Assembly: GCA_964556395.1 (NCBI GenBank)
Contig: CAZKVR010000004.1
Location: 32,049-96,048 of the forward strand
Reading direction: 5' to 3'
Length of the DNA stretch: 64,000 nt
From: WJKR01 sp964556395
GTDB taxonomy: Archaea; Nanobdellota; Nanobdellia; Woesearchaeales; WJKR01
Shown piece by piece: positions 8,059 to 15,992 of this stretch. Each line of letters begins with the position of its first letter. Position 1 is the first letter of the stretch. Under the pieces are notes generated by a model. The model was not told the origin of the DNA and made no database searches. It saw only the letters and a list, made by a program, of their open reading frames with translations. The position numbers were made by a program, and so were the translations under genes.

Positions 8059-9006
8059 TCAACCGCCACTCGCCTTCCGAAGCTTGTCCATCAAGGCATA
8101 CCCGAAACCATCCTCAGACACCTCGCGGACGACGATGAGGCCATAACCTTCCTTGTCGGCCAGCCTGAAGTCGCGGAACAGGTTGCGGGCCATGTCAGCC
8201 TCACCCTCATAATCCAGGACCTTCACCTTCTCGCCAGGATGATCTTTCAAGACCCGCTCGACGGCGGCCCGGTCCTTCACGACGATAATCCTGGCATCAG
8301 GCGAGTAGTGCTTATACTTCATACCAGGCGACCGCGGCTTGTCGCCAACCGCCTGCTCGTACTGGCGCACCTCACCGACGACGGCCTCGAGCTGCTCCCG
8401 AGTGACCTTCCCAGGCCTGAGGACCCGCGGGACGCCGCCCGACAAGTCGACCACGGTGGACTCGATACCGATATCCACCACGCCGCCATCGAGGACGGCG
8501 TCGACCCGGCCGTCCAAGTCCTCCACGACGTGCTCCGCGGCGGTCGGGCTAGGCCTGCCGGAAAGGTTGGCAGAAGGCGCGGCCAACGGGCGGCCGACAG
8601 CGGAGATGAGCGCGGAGGCGACCGCGTTGGCAGGCATCCGGACAGCCACGGAATCAAGGCCGGCGGAGACGACGTCGGGGACGACGCCGGACTTCTTCAA
8701 GACGAGGGTGAGCGGGCCGGGCCAGAAAGCATCCATGAGCAGCTCAGCAGCGTCAGGGATGAAGTCCACGAGACGGCCGACCTGACCCCTCCCAGAGACG
8801 TGGAGGATGAGCGGGTTGTCCTGCGGACGGCCCTTGGCGACGAAGATCCGCCGCACCGCTTCGCCGTCCAAGCCGTCAGCGCCCAAGCCGTAGACGGTCT
8901 CGGTCGGGAACGCCACCAAGCCACCACGCTTCAGGATGGCAGCCACCTCCTCGATGACACGAGGAGAAGGGCTCACGGGGTCGACAGGGAAGACACGGGT
9001 AACCAT
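8059..9006 (-). CDS. sua5: Threonylcarbamoyl-AMP synthase, Sua5 type
   Basis: 315 residues. The YrdC catalytic domain (~1-205) has FPTETVYGLGAD, the KGRPQDNPL ligand motif and APSANLSGRPSP. The Sua5 linker SPGMKYKHYSP and the C-terminal Rossmann-like domain follow. It makes L-threonylcarbamoyl-AMP from Thr, bicarbonate and ATP for t6A37 of tRNA. A TTTAAA box at ~9033 fixes the leaderless ATG at 9006. A second, shorter YrdC protein is encoded at 24.6 kb. Confidence 0.95.
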   Translation of the reverse strand: MVTRVFPVDPVSPSPRVIEEVAAILKRGGLVAFPTETVYGLGADGLDGEAVRRIFVAKGRPQDNPLILHVSGRGQVGRLVDFIPDAAELLMDAFWPGPLTLVLKKSGVVPDVVSAGLDSVAVRMPANAVASALISAVGRPLAAPSANLSGRPSPTAAEHVVEDLDGRVDAVLDGGVVDIGIESTVVDLSGGVPRVLRPGKVTREQLEAVVGEVRQYEQAVGDKPRSPGMKYKHYSPDARIIVVKDRAAVERVLKDHPGEKVKVLDYEGEADMARNLFRDFRLADKEGYGLIVVREVSEDGFGYALMDKLRKASGG

Positions 9007-9200
9007 GGGAAAAAAACCTGATGGAAGAACCAGTTTAAAAACTTTCTGAGAAAAAAGGATGTCAAGGGAGGAAAACCGAAAAACACCATAAAAGAGCCTA
9101 CGAAGCATAGAGCGACTTTAGGTGATTTTCGAGTCGGCCCACCACACGCCAAAAAACCATTTAAAAAAGGCCGATTGAGCATAATCCTTGTTAAATGAGG

Positions 9201-9417
9201 GTGAGCAAAGCGAAAGGCTGCCAGGATAAGCAAGAAGGTCCACCCGCACATGCTCCGGCACTCCTTCACCACCCACCTCCTCGAATCAGGACTCGACGTC
9301 ACGACAGTCCAATCGCTCCTCGGCCACGCCCGTCCTGAGACCACGCTCGGCTACTCGCACGCCGCCAAGCCGAAGCTCATCACGGTGAAGAGCCCGCTGG
9401 ACCCGCCAGGATTATAA
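9201..9417 (+). pseudogene. Tyrosine recombinase C-terminal remnant (Xer/integrase family)
   Basis: From 9229 the frame reads HPHMLRHSFTTHLLESG, LLGHARPETT and LGYSHA: the HxLRH box, the LLGH box and the catalytic Tyr of tyrosine recombinases, ending in TAA at 9415-9417. Upstream, the frame stops at TGA 9202-9204. Reading GTG at 9201 in another frame gives VSKA, which rejoins the family pattern after a one-base frameshift near 9212. Everything N-terminal, including the first catalytic Arg, is absent. A decayed integrase tail beside a toxin-antitoxin pair suggests remains of a mobile element. Confidence 0.8.
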
Positions 9418-9467
9418 AAATGACTCCCGAAACCGTTATAAACTCCTGTTGCCTATCCTCACATAAC

Positions 9468-9638
9468 ATGTCAACTGACATCGAACGCCTCTCAGAAAAG
9501 CTCGATACGATTAAAACAGACCTCGATTTCATCAAGAAAAGACTCGTCGATGTAGACACAATCTTCACGGACGATGATGCAGAGTCCCTGCGAGAAGCCG
9601 AAGAGGACTACAAGGCCGGAAAGACGGAGTTGTTATGA
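9468..9638 (+). CDS. Antitoxin of a RelBE-like pair
   Basis: A 56-residue, charged, helical protein (MSTDIERLSEKL..., acidic towards the end). It overlaps the RelE-type toxin start by 4 bp (ATGA), the classical antitoxin-first order. A GTTATAAA box at 9434-9441 places the start near 9466, so the internal ATG at 9468 is used and the upstream in-frame ATG at 9420 is not. No DNA-binding fold is obvious; the family name is inferred from position. Confidence 0.7.
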   Translation: MSTDIERLSEKLDTIKTDLDFIKKRLVDVDTIFTDDDAESLREAEEDYKAGKTELL

Positions 9639-9904
9639 GAGTGCACGAGGTCCACCTCTCCCAACGAACCCAGAAATTCTTAGAAAAACTGGACGAACAC
9701 ATTAGAATAAGGATTAAGAGCGCTTTGAAGAAACTGAAAGACAACCCCATACCTTCCGACGCGAAGTTCATCACACGAGAAGGAGACGACAAGGTGTTCC
9801 GCTACCGTATAGGAGACTATCGGGCGTTGTACAACGTCAAAGAGAGGGACGAGATACTACTCGTCACCAAGATAGATAAACGCCCGAGAGTATATCACCG
9901 CTAA
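9635..9904 (+). CDS. RelE/ParE-family toxin
   Basis: An 89-residue basic protein with the RelE/YafQ-like pattern: an N-terminal strand and helix (VHLSQRTQKFLEKLD), then KDNPIPSDAKFI, FRYRIGDYRALYNV and IDKRPRVYHR. RelE toxins cut mRNA in the ribosome A site; ParE types poison gyrase. The RxxRxGDYRxLY core favours the RelE type. It is translated together with the antitoxin. Confidence 0.88.
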   Translation: MRVHEVHLSQRTQKFLEKLDEHIRIRIKSALKKLKDNPIPSDAKFITREGDDKVFRYRIGDYRALYNVKERDEILLVTKIDKRPRVYHR

Positions 9905-9972
9905 AGAGTTCTAGCTGAGATGATATCACTCGCCGACAGACTAATAAACCCCTCGTTTCTAACAACCCCATC

Positions 9973-11217
9973 ATGGACCCCCAGACCATCATCGACGGCC
10001 TCCGGGAGAAAGTCACACCCACGACCGGTACTGACGTCCCGGAGCGTTTCGCACGGCGGCTCGACGAGAACCTCAAGGCCAATAACATCAGGGCAGAGGT
10101 CTTGCTGGGCGGATCCTTCGCCAAGGGAACCTACCTGGAGGGCGACCATGACGTCGACGTGTTCGTCAGGTTCGACCCAAGATACAATGACGAGGAGATG
10201 CCCGACCTGACGGCGAAAGCGTTGCAACCCTTCGAGGGCGTGGAGCGCGTCCACGGCAGCAGGGATTACTTCCAACTCGACCACCAAGGCTTCAGCTTCG
10301 AGGTCGTCCCCGTCCTGCACGTCACCGAGGCAGGGGAAGCCAGGAACGTGACTGACGTCAGCCCCCTCCACGTCAACCACGTCCAGCGAGCGGTAAAAGA
10401 CAATCCATCGATAGCGAGCGACATCCGACTCGCAAAGCTGTTCTGCAAGGCGGCGAAGGTGTACGGCGCCGAGTCATACCTCAACGGGTTCTCAGGCCAC
10501 GTCCTGGACAACCTCATCATCCATTACGGCTCACTACTGGAGTTGTTGCGAGCCGCGGCCGAGTGGCCTGACGAGCTCTTCCTAGACCCGTCAGGACAGC
10601 ACGAGGACGCGTCGTTCCTCAACCCCGCCAAGAGAGCAGGGCCGCTCGTCCTCCTCGACCCCATCCAGCCTGAGCGCAACGCCGCGGCGGCCCTGTCGAG
10701 GGAGCGGTACGACGCGTTCCGGAAGCAGGCGAGGGTGTTCCTCGACCATCCGGATGAGTCCTTCTTCACACCCAAGCCCCTGACGAAAGATGATATCATA
10801 AGGCATAACCCCGACAAGAACGTGCTGTGCTACCGACTCCAGCCGTTGGAAGGCAGCAAGGACGTCGCTGGCACCAAATTGCTCAAGGCGCACGAACACC
10901 TCGTCAAGCAGGCCGAGAAGGAAGGCTTCACCATCCATGATGAGGGTTTCGAGTTCGATGGGGACAAGGCGTTAGCGTTCATAGCGACAGAGGAGCGAGC
11001 ATTGCCGGCGTATAGGGAGATGCAAGGACCGCCGACGAGAGTGGAAAAAGCCGCAAAAAGATTCAGGGAAGCCCACGAAGGGGAAGAAGTCACAGAAAGG
11101 GATGGCCGGCTCTACGCCAACGTCAAAAGAAAGCATACCACCCTCGCGTCGCTCTTCGAAGCCGTCGAGAACGGTTCGTACTGGCAGAAGAGGGTTGCAG
11201 GGGCGAAAATTATTTAA
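9973..11217 (+). CDS. cca: CCA-adding enzyme (class I tRNA nucleotidyltransferase)
   Basis: 414 residues, matching archaeal class I enzymes. The catalytic head has GGSFAKGTYLEGDHDVDVF (the DxD metal motif), followed by DYFQLDHQGFSFEVVPV with the third carboxylate. LNGFSGHVLDNLII and LDPIQPERNAAAALS belong to the central and tail parts. It adds or repairs the 3' CCA of tRNAs; both tRNA genes in this window lack an encoded CCA. A CTAATAAA box at ~9940 gives a leaderless ATG. Confidence 0.95.
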   Translation: MDPQTIIDGLREKVTPTTGTDVPERFARRLDENLKANNIRAEVLLGGSFAKGTYLEGDHDVDVFVRFDPRYNDEEMPDLTAKALQPFEGVERVHGSRDYFQLDHQGFSFEVVPVLHVTEAGEARNVTDVSPLHVNHVQRAVKDNPSIASDIRLAKLFCKAAKVYGAESYLNGFSGHVLDNLIIHYGSLLELLRAAAEWPDELFLDPSGQHEDASFLNPAKRAGPLVLLDPIQPERNAAAALSRERYDAFRKQARVFLDHPDESFFTPKPLTKDDIIRHNPDKNVLCYRLQPLEGSKDVAGTKLLKAHEHLVKQAEKEGFTIHDEGFEFDGDKALAFIATEERALPAYREMQGPPTRVEKAAKRFREAHEGEEVTERDGRLYANVKRKHTTLASLFEAVENGSYWQKRVAGAKII

Positions 11218-11261
11218 AGCCAGCCCTGGCTTTCTGGAAAAGTCCCGAGAGGTATACCACC

Positions 11262-11576
11262 ATGTTTTGTCCGAAATGCGGCGCCATGCTCAAGATCAAG
11301 CGCGAGAAGAACAAGAAGTACTTCGCCTGCAGCTGCGGCTACACCAACCGTGACATGGGCGCCGTCCAGCTCAAGGAAGAGGTCAAGAACAAGGACGACA
11401 ACGTCGACGTGGTGGAAGACGACAAGGAACCCTTGCCGCTGACGGACGCCGAGTGCCCGAAGTGCGGCCACCAGAAAGCCTACTACTGGCTCGTCCAGAC
11501 GCGTGCGGGCGACGAGGCTGAGACCAAGTTCTTCAAGTGCGAGAAGTGCAAGCACACGTGGCGTGAGAGCGAGTAG
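11262..11576 (+). CDS. tfs: Transcription factor S (TFIIS-like)
   Basis: A 104-residue protein with two zinc ribbons: CPKCG...CSCG at the N-terminus and CPKCG...CEKC at the C-terminus. The C-terminal ribbon holds QTRAGDEAETKFF; its Asp-Glu pair is the acidic hairpin that enters the polymerase and stimulates cleavage of backtracked RNA. Canonical factors have RSADE; here Ser-Ala is Ala-Gly but both acidic residues remain. GAGGT lies 8 nt before the ATG. Confidence 0.93.
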   Translation: MFCPKCGAMLKIKREKNKKYFACSCGYTNRDMGAVQLKEEVKNKDDNVDVVEDDKEPLPLTDAECPKCGHQKAYYWLVQTRAGDEAETKFFKCEKCKHTWRESE

Positions 11577-11578
11577 GG

Positions 11579-11812
11579 ATGATGGACCTGCCGCAGCCGC
11601 CAGGGGGTTTCAGGGTGAGGGTGAAGCCAGGCAGCAGGCAGGACCGGATAGTGGGTTTCTCAGAAGGAGTCCTCGCCGTCGAGGTGTCGGCGCCCGCCGA
11701 CAAGGGCAAGGCCAACGCCCGGCTCGTCAAGTTCTTATCGAAACGGCTAGGCCACCAGGTCCGGCTGAAGTCAGGGGCTACGAGCAAGGAGAAGACGCTC
11801 GTGTTCACCTGA
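11579..11812 (+). CDS. DUF167/YggU family protein
   Basis: 77 residues with the family core VRVKPGSRQDRIVG, EVSAPADKGKANARLVKFL and the C-terminal strand TSKEKTLVF. The fold is small alpha/beta; the biochemical role is unknown. It starts two bases after the TFS stop codon, so the two are probably translated from one mRNA. Confidence 0.9.
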   Translation: MMDLPQPPGGFRVRVKPGSRQDRIVGFSEGVLAVEVSAPADKGKANARLVKFLSKRLGHQVRLKSGATSKEKTLVFT

Positions 11813-11821
11813 ATCGCTTTT

Positions 11822-12130
11822 ATGAGGCGTGCGCGAAGGAAGGCTTCCTGTGCCACGTGCCTGTATTGGAGGGGAAGCCCTGTATGCGCGGCCAGGAGAT
11901 GTGGCTGGGCAATGGCTGACGGGTACTGCGGATCGCCATCCTGGTGGACCTCTCACATGTTCTTGTACTTCTCGACCGTCTCGTCCTTGACTTCGAGCTT
12001 GACGCCGGCGGCCTTGAAGAATTGTCTCGAGAGCTTGCTGGCGTGGTATGCCTTGGCTGCCACGACGCGCTTGATGCCGGCGTTGATGAGGAGTTTTGCG
12101 CAGGTGAAGCATGGTTCCATGTACGTGTAG
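11822..12130 (+). CDS. Doubtful small cysteine-rich ORF
   Basis: Starts MRRARRKASCATCLYW and has five cysteines and several Trp in its first 45 residues (CATC, CAARRC, GYCGS, SWW), a pattern seen in small zinc or Fe-S proteins. The second half runs antisense through the dCMP deaminase gene and looks like shadow sequence. If real, the gene probably ends near 11950 by a lost stop or a frameshift. No good promoter spacing was found. Confidence 0.2.
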   Translation: MRRARRKASCATCLYWRGSPVCAARRCGWAMADGYCGSPSWWTSHMFLYFSTVSSLTSSLTPAALKNCLESLLAWYALAATTRLMPALMRSFAQVKHGSMYV

Positions 12131-12972
12131 ACCGTGCCTCCTTCGACGGGGATGCCGTTCCGCGCGGCTTGGGCGAGGGCGTTCTGCTCTGCGTGGACTG
12201 TGCGGATGCAGTGCTGCTTGGTCGTGCCGTCGTCGTTGACGACGCGGTGCATGAGGTGTCCGACCTCGTCGCAGTGCGGCATGCCGACGGCGGAGCCGAC
12301 GTAGCCTGTCGTCAATATGCGGTTGTCCTTGACGATGACGGCGCCGTTCTTGCCCCGGTCGCACGTGCCTCGTTCGCGGACGGCGGTCATGATGCCGAGG
12401 AAGTAGTCGTCCCATGACGGCCGGTCGGTCTTGAACTTGTACAGGGCTTTCGCGACCTTCTTGTAGAGCTCTTTCAGCGTCTTGTCGTTGATGATGACGA
12501 CGTCGGCCCGTCTTTTCGTCTCGTCGAAGGCTCGGTAGTGCTCGCCGCCGCCTCTGGCTTCCTTGGCCTCGTGCTTCTTGAACTCCTTGAACGTAGTGGG
12601 GTCTTGTTCGCGCTTGCGCGCTTTCATGCGTCGGAAGCGGGTCTTCTGGGGTGCGTCGACGAAGATGAGCCTGAACTTGGGGTTCTTCCTCAACACCTCG
12701 ACCTCTCCGGGCGTGCCTATAGAGCTGATCACCCAGTCTTCCTCGTCGTTGATGGTGAGTAGGGCTCGTTGTGCGAGGTATCCTGGTCCGAAGCGTTTGC
12801 GGAGGTCGTTGCCGAGTTCTTGCAGGTTCTTCCTCGTGACCTGTTTCTTACGGCTCTTGAGCTCTTCCCGGAGGATGTCCGAGAGGGAGAGGTGCTTGAA
12901 CCCTTGCTCCATGAGATATTCCACGACCGTATCCTTCCCTGCTGCCAGGTATCCTGTTACTCCGACTATCAT
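11953..12972 (-). CDS. P-loop nucleotide kinase-like / dCMP deaminase fusion
   Basis: 339 residues with two domains. Residues 1-~185 are a P-loop kinase of the adenylate/dephospho-CoA kinase class: Walker A GYLAAGKDT (7-15) and an Arg-rich lid, FRRMKARKRE. Residues ~190-339 are a zinc deoxycytidylate deaminase: H260-A-E262 and PCFTC with C288 and C291. Yeast Dcd1 has a similar N-terminal P-loop extension. The deaminase makes dUMP from dCMP for dTMP synthesis; the kinase half might phosphorylate or sense a nucleotide. Confidence 0.88.
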   Translation of the reverse strand: MIVGVTGYLAAGKDTVVEYLMEQGFKHLSLSDILREELKSRKKQVTRKNLQELGNDLRKRFGPGYLAQRALLTINDEEDWVISSIGTPGEVEVLRKNPKFRLIFVDAPQKTRFRRMKARKREQDPTTFKEFKKHEAKEARGGGEHYRAFDETKRRADVVIINDKTLKELYKKVAKALYKFKTDRPSWDDYFLGIMTAVRERGTCDRGKNGAVIVKDNRILTTGYVGSAVGMPHCDEVGHLMHRVVNDDGTTKQHCIRTVHAEQNALAQAARNGIPVEGGTVYTYMEPCFTCAKLLINAGIKRVVAAKAYHASKLSRQFFKAAGVKLEVKDETVEKYKNM

Positions 12973-13073
12973 AGTGAACGAACCTCTATTTTCACTAGAG
13001 AGTAACTACTACCTATTAAATAATTTAGTTACTAGAACATATATGAAAAAAAACATATTTTGGCTAGCTGCAG

Positions 13074-13154
13074 TCACTCCTCTTCCTCGCCGCCGAAGAA
13101 GGAGTCGAGCTTCCTGCTGCTCGCCATCGCCTTGTACGACACCTTCTGAGCCAT
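13074..13154 (-). CDS. 26-residue micropeptide with a PIP-box-like motif
   Basis: ATG at 13154, TGA at 13074-13076. The peptide starts MAQKVSYKAM, then has SSRKLDSFFGG and ends in four Glu. A TTTAAAAA-type box at ~13170-13177 and a purine-rich GAGGGGG just before the ATG support expression. LDSFF fits the hydrophobic half (h-x-x-F-F) of a PCNA-interacting PIP box, with Ser where Gln is usual. Function is unknown; a role as a small clamp-binding peptide is inference from this motif alone. Confidence 0.55.
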   Translation of the reverse strand: MAQKVSYKAMASSRKLDSFFGGEEEE

Positions 13155-13231
13155 ACTACCCCCTCTAGAGACAGCGTTTTTAAATTCTGTTGTGGGCAGA
13201 CCCATAGCTACCGATAGGTATACCAGACCAT

Positions 13232-13729
13232 TCACGTACGCTCGCCGAGGTTGAGGATGGAATCAATGGACTGGCTGCGCACCTCACCGGAAGACGCGTG
13301 TATGCGAACGTTGATGAGCGAGAACGCCTGGGTGACGAGAGTGAGGTTCCACGTCGGGGCGCCGTCGAGGGTCTGGAGGATGACGATCGTCTTGTTCACC
13401 AACTCCTTAGGATACTTGTCCTGGCGCACCTGCTCGGCGGTCGCCAAGGCGTCGTCCAAGGAGACCTCGACCTCATCAGCCTCCAAAGGCGGGACGTGGC
13501 CGGACTCGCGGAAAGCCTCGTCCTCATCATGCTTGGACACAGACTCATCAGCGACGAAAGAGACTATACGCTCAGTATCCTGGGAGTAGAACCCCACCTG
13601 CCACGGCGCCCGGCCAGACTTTTCGACCGTGCAGAACCCGTGGGCGAGGTAGTAGCCCTCGCTGCCCCTCATGAACTCCTTATAGACATCGCTGTCCTGG
13701 ACATGCTCCAAAGCCTCGTGGAATCTCAT
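13232..13729 (-). CDS. PepSY-like domain protein of unknown function
   Basis: 165 residues, soluble, no signal peptide. The N-terminal part has GYYLAHGFCTVEKSG and WQVGFYSQDTERIVSFV. The C-terminal ~75 residues (VSLDDALATAEQVRQ ... WNLTLVTQAFSLINVRIHAS, then SGEV) follow the PepSY pattern of one helix and three strands. PepSY domains are regulatory or inhibitory modules, mostly extracellular; this one seems cytosolic. The ATTTAAAC box at ~13756 fits the ATG at 13729 rather than the upstream start at 13750. Confidence 0.6.
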   Translation of the reverse strand: MRFHEALEHVQDSDVYKEFMRGSEGYYLAHGFCTVEKSGRAPWQVGFYSQDTERIVSFVADESVSKHDEDEAFRESGHVPPLEADEVEVSLDDALATAEQVRQDKYPKELVNKTIVILQTLDGAPTWNLTLVTQAFSLINVRIHASSGEVRSQSIDSILNLGERT

Positions 13730-13768
13730 ACCCAGAGGCCGAGCAAGCACGGTTTAAATGTTTTTTCG

Positions 13769-14014
13769 TCAGTCGAACACCATCTTCTTGACGGTGACGC
13801 CGAGCCCGCGCAGGCGCTCCTCGAAGGAGAGAAGCTCATCACCGGTGCCGACGAGGTCTAGGAGGATGTAAGCATCCTTCGTGGCGTGATCGCCGTGGAC
13901 GTCATGCAAGCCCACACGAGTCTTGATAAGCCCACCATTGTCAGTCAACACCTTCTGCACGTCCGTGGCGAGGGCGTGGCGGTCCTCCACCCGCAACCCG
14001 AGAATAGTCTTCAT
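13769..14014 (-). CDS. ACT-like small regulatory domain protein (TM1266-like)
   Basis: 81 residues with a ferredoxin-like beta-alpha-beta pattern: GLRVEDRHALATDVQKVL, TRVGLHDVHG, YILLDLVGTGDEL, LGVTVKKMVF. It resembles the TM1266 family of stand-alone ACT-like proteins annotated as hydrogenase-system regulators; no hydrogenase is present here, so that name should not be carried over. A TTATATAC box at ~14040 supports the leaderless ATG at 14014. Confidence 0.6.
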   Translation of the reverse strand: MKTILGLRVEDRHALATDVQKVLTDNGGLIKTRVGLHDVHGDHATKDAYILLDLVGTGDELLSFEERLRGLGVTVKKMVFD

Positions 14015-14243
14015 ACCGGCTGCAAAGGAAGAGGAAGTATATAACAGTGACGGTCCACAGAATTGTAGAAAAAGTCCGAGCATACGGGCCAGGTATTGGT
14101 GCTTTCAATAAACAACACCCTCCCTGTTTATAAAAAATTATCCTTGCAAGAGCCATTCAGGTGCCGCCAACCAAGGTACGAGTGATTCTCTACAAAGCCA
14201 ACCCACAGAAGTTTTTTAAAAGAACACATATTTGCTTGCGTTC

Positions 14244-15293
14244 ATGCTTCCGCAAGAGGCCGTCGAAGAGCTGGAGAAACAGCAATACCGCGTCGTCGGA
14301 GAGAACAAGCACTCCAGCGTCAAGGTGTGCGGCTGGACGAAGAACAGCCTCACCGGCAAAGGGACGTGCTACAAGCACCGGTTCTATGGCATCCGAAGCC
14401 ACCAATGCCTCCAGATGAGCACTGCGATGAGCTGCGCGAACAGGTGCGTGTTCTGCTGGCGCGGCTACAAGGCGCCCGTCTCCAAGGAGTGGCCGTGCGG
14501 AGTGGACGAGCCGGACGACATCATCGAGGAGAGCATCGAAGCCCACAAGGACCTCCTCACCGGCTACGGCGGCCACCACGACAAGGACGAGAAGCTCTTC
14601 GCAGAGGCCCAGACGCCGAGGCATGTGGCGTTATCGCTCACCGGAGAACCGATCACCTACCCGAAGATCAACGAAATCATCAGGAAGTTCCACGAGCGCG
14701 GCATCAGCACGTTCATGGTGACGAACGCGCAATACCCGGACGAGATCGCAGCGCTGGAACCGGTCACCCAACTCTACCTCAGCATCGACGCGCCGACGGA
14801 AGAACTGCTCAAGCGGGTGGACGCCCCGCTGTTCCAGGACTACTGGGAGCGCATGCTCCGAAGCCTCGACACCCTGAAGGAGAAGGAAGGCCGGACGACG
14901 ATCAGGCTGACGATGATCAAAGGCTGGAACATGACCTTGCCGGAGCGGTACGCCGAGCTCATCAGGCGCGGAGACCCGGACTTCGTCGAGGTGAAAGCGT
15001 ACATGTTCGTCGGAGCCTCGCGGCAACGGCTCAGCATGGAGAACATGCCCTACCACGCGGACGTGAAAGCGTTCGCGGACGAGGTCGTCAAGCACCTGCC
15101 GGGCTACAGCGTGGCGGACGAGCACGAGCCGAGCAGGGTGGTATTGTTGGCCAAGGACGAGTTCTACGACGACGAGTGGAAGACGTGGATCGACTTCGAC
15201 GCGTTCTTCAAGGCCTGGGAACGGCACGAGCAGGACGGCGCCCCGGTACGGAAAGAGGACTGCACGACGCGCCGGACCCACCGCAAGGAATAA
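14244..15293 (+). CDS. taw1: tRNA 4-demethylwyosine synthase (Taw1/TYW1)
   Basis: 349 residues. The radical SAM cluster is CANRCVFC, preceded by a Cys-containing stretch (KVCGW, GTCYKH, HQCLQ) that supplies the second Fe-S cluster. LSLTGEPITYPKI and KAYMFVGASRQRL match TYW1. It condenses N1-methylguanosine-37 of tRNA-Phe with pyruvate carbons to make the tricyclic base. The frame opens at TTG 14232, but a TTTAAAA box at ~14214 favours the ATG at 14244. Taw3 of the same pathway is at 43.5 kb. Confidence 0.95.
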   Translation: MLPQEAVEELEKQQYRVVGENKHSSVKVCGWTKNSLTGKGTCYKHRFYGIRSHQCLQMSTAMSCANRCVFCWRGYKAPVSKEWPCGVDEPDDIIEESIEAHKDLLTGYGGHHDKDEKLFAEAQTPRHVALSLTGEPITYPKINEIIRKFHERGISTFMVTNAQYPDEIAALEPVTQLYLSIDAPTEELLKRVDAPLFQDYWERMLRSLDTLKEKEGRTTIRLTMIKGWNMTLPERYAELIRRGDPDFVEVKAYMFVGASRQRLSMENMPYHADVKAFADEVVKHLPGYSVADEHEPSRVVLLAKDEFYDDEWKTWIDFDAFFKAWERHEQDGAPVRKEDCTTRRTHRKE

Positions 15294-15320
15294 AAACACG
15301 AGTTCTAGAGAACAGGACCT

Positions 15321-15947
15321 TTGGGACCGCGACAGCTACGACGGCTCGGACAAGCCTTTGAGATACTGCTCGTCTTCATAGGGCTCCCACTCCTGTTCGC
15401 CCTCACCGAACCCATGCCGCGGCTCCTCGCCATAAGCCTGGCAGGGCTCGCCTACCTGGCGGTGTTGCTGAACGACAAGACGTTCGACAAGCACCGGTTC
15501 GGATTCAACGGGTTCAAGCACTGGAACGTCCTCATACTCCGGTTCAGCGTGTTCGCGCTGCTGTTGACGCCGCTCATGCTATTGTTCGCGCCGGAAGCAT
15601 ACCTGCCAGAGCACCTGCGGCAAGGAGCGATGTGGCTCCACCTCCTCGTCGGCTACTCGGTCTTCAGCGTCATCCCACAAGCAATCGTCTACAGGGTGTA
15701 CTTCTTCCACCGGTTCCGAGACCTGTTCAAGAACGACGAAGCGCTGATACTGCTCAACGCGTGCCTGTTCTCATTCCTCCACATAGTCTACCACAACTGG
15801 CTCGCGCTCATCCTCACACTCGTCGGAGGCATCGTGTTCGCCTTCACCTACCTGCACAGCAAGTCGTTCGCAGTCACGGCGATAGAACACGCGCTGTACG
15901 GGGAGACCCTCTTCATCATAGGCCTGGGAACCTCCTTCACACCCTAA
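15321..15947 (+). CDS. CPBP/CAAX-protease family membrane protein lacking catalytic Glu pair
   Basis: 208 residues with 6-7 hydrophobic segments. The C-terminal half follows the CPBP (Abi/Rce1) pattern, with FSFLH at ~150-154 and EHALYG at ~189-194. The EExxxR motif reads Q120-A121-xxx-R125, so both catalytic glutamates are missing, and the third motif has Gly where Asn is usual. It may therefore not be a protease. The TTG start is supported by an AATAAAAA box at ~15292, about 27 nt upstream. Confidence 0.7.
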   Translation: MGPRQLRRLGQAFEILLVFIGLPLLFALTEPMPRLLAISLAGLAYLAVLLNDKTFDKHRFGFNGFKHWNVLILRFSVFALLLTPLMLLFAPEAYLPEHLRQGAMWLHLLVGYSVFSVIPQAIVYRVYFFHRFRDLFKNDEALILLNACLFSFLHIVYHNWLALILTLVGGIVFAFTYLHSKSFAVTAIEHALYGETLFIIGLGTSFTP

Positions 15948-15992
15948 CACATATAAATGACAGAGACCTGTTCATATAAAGGTGATAGGACA

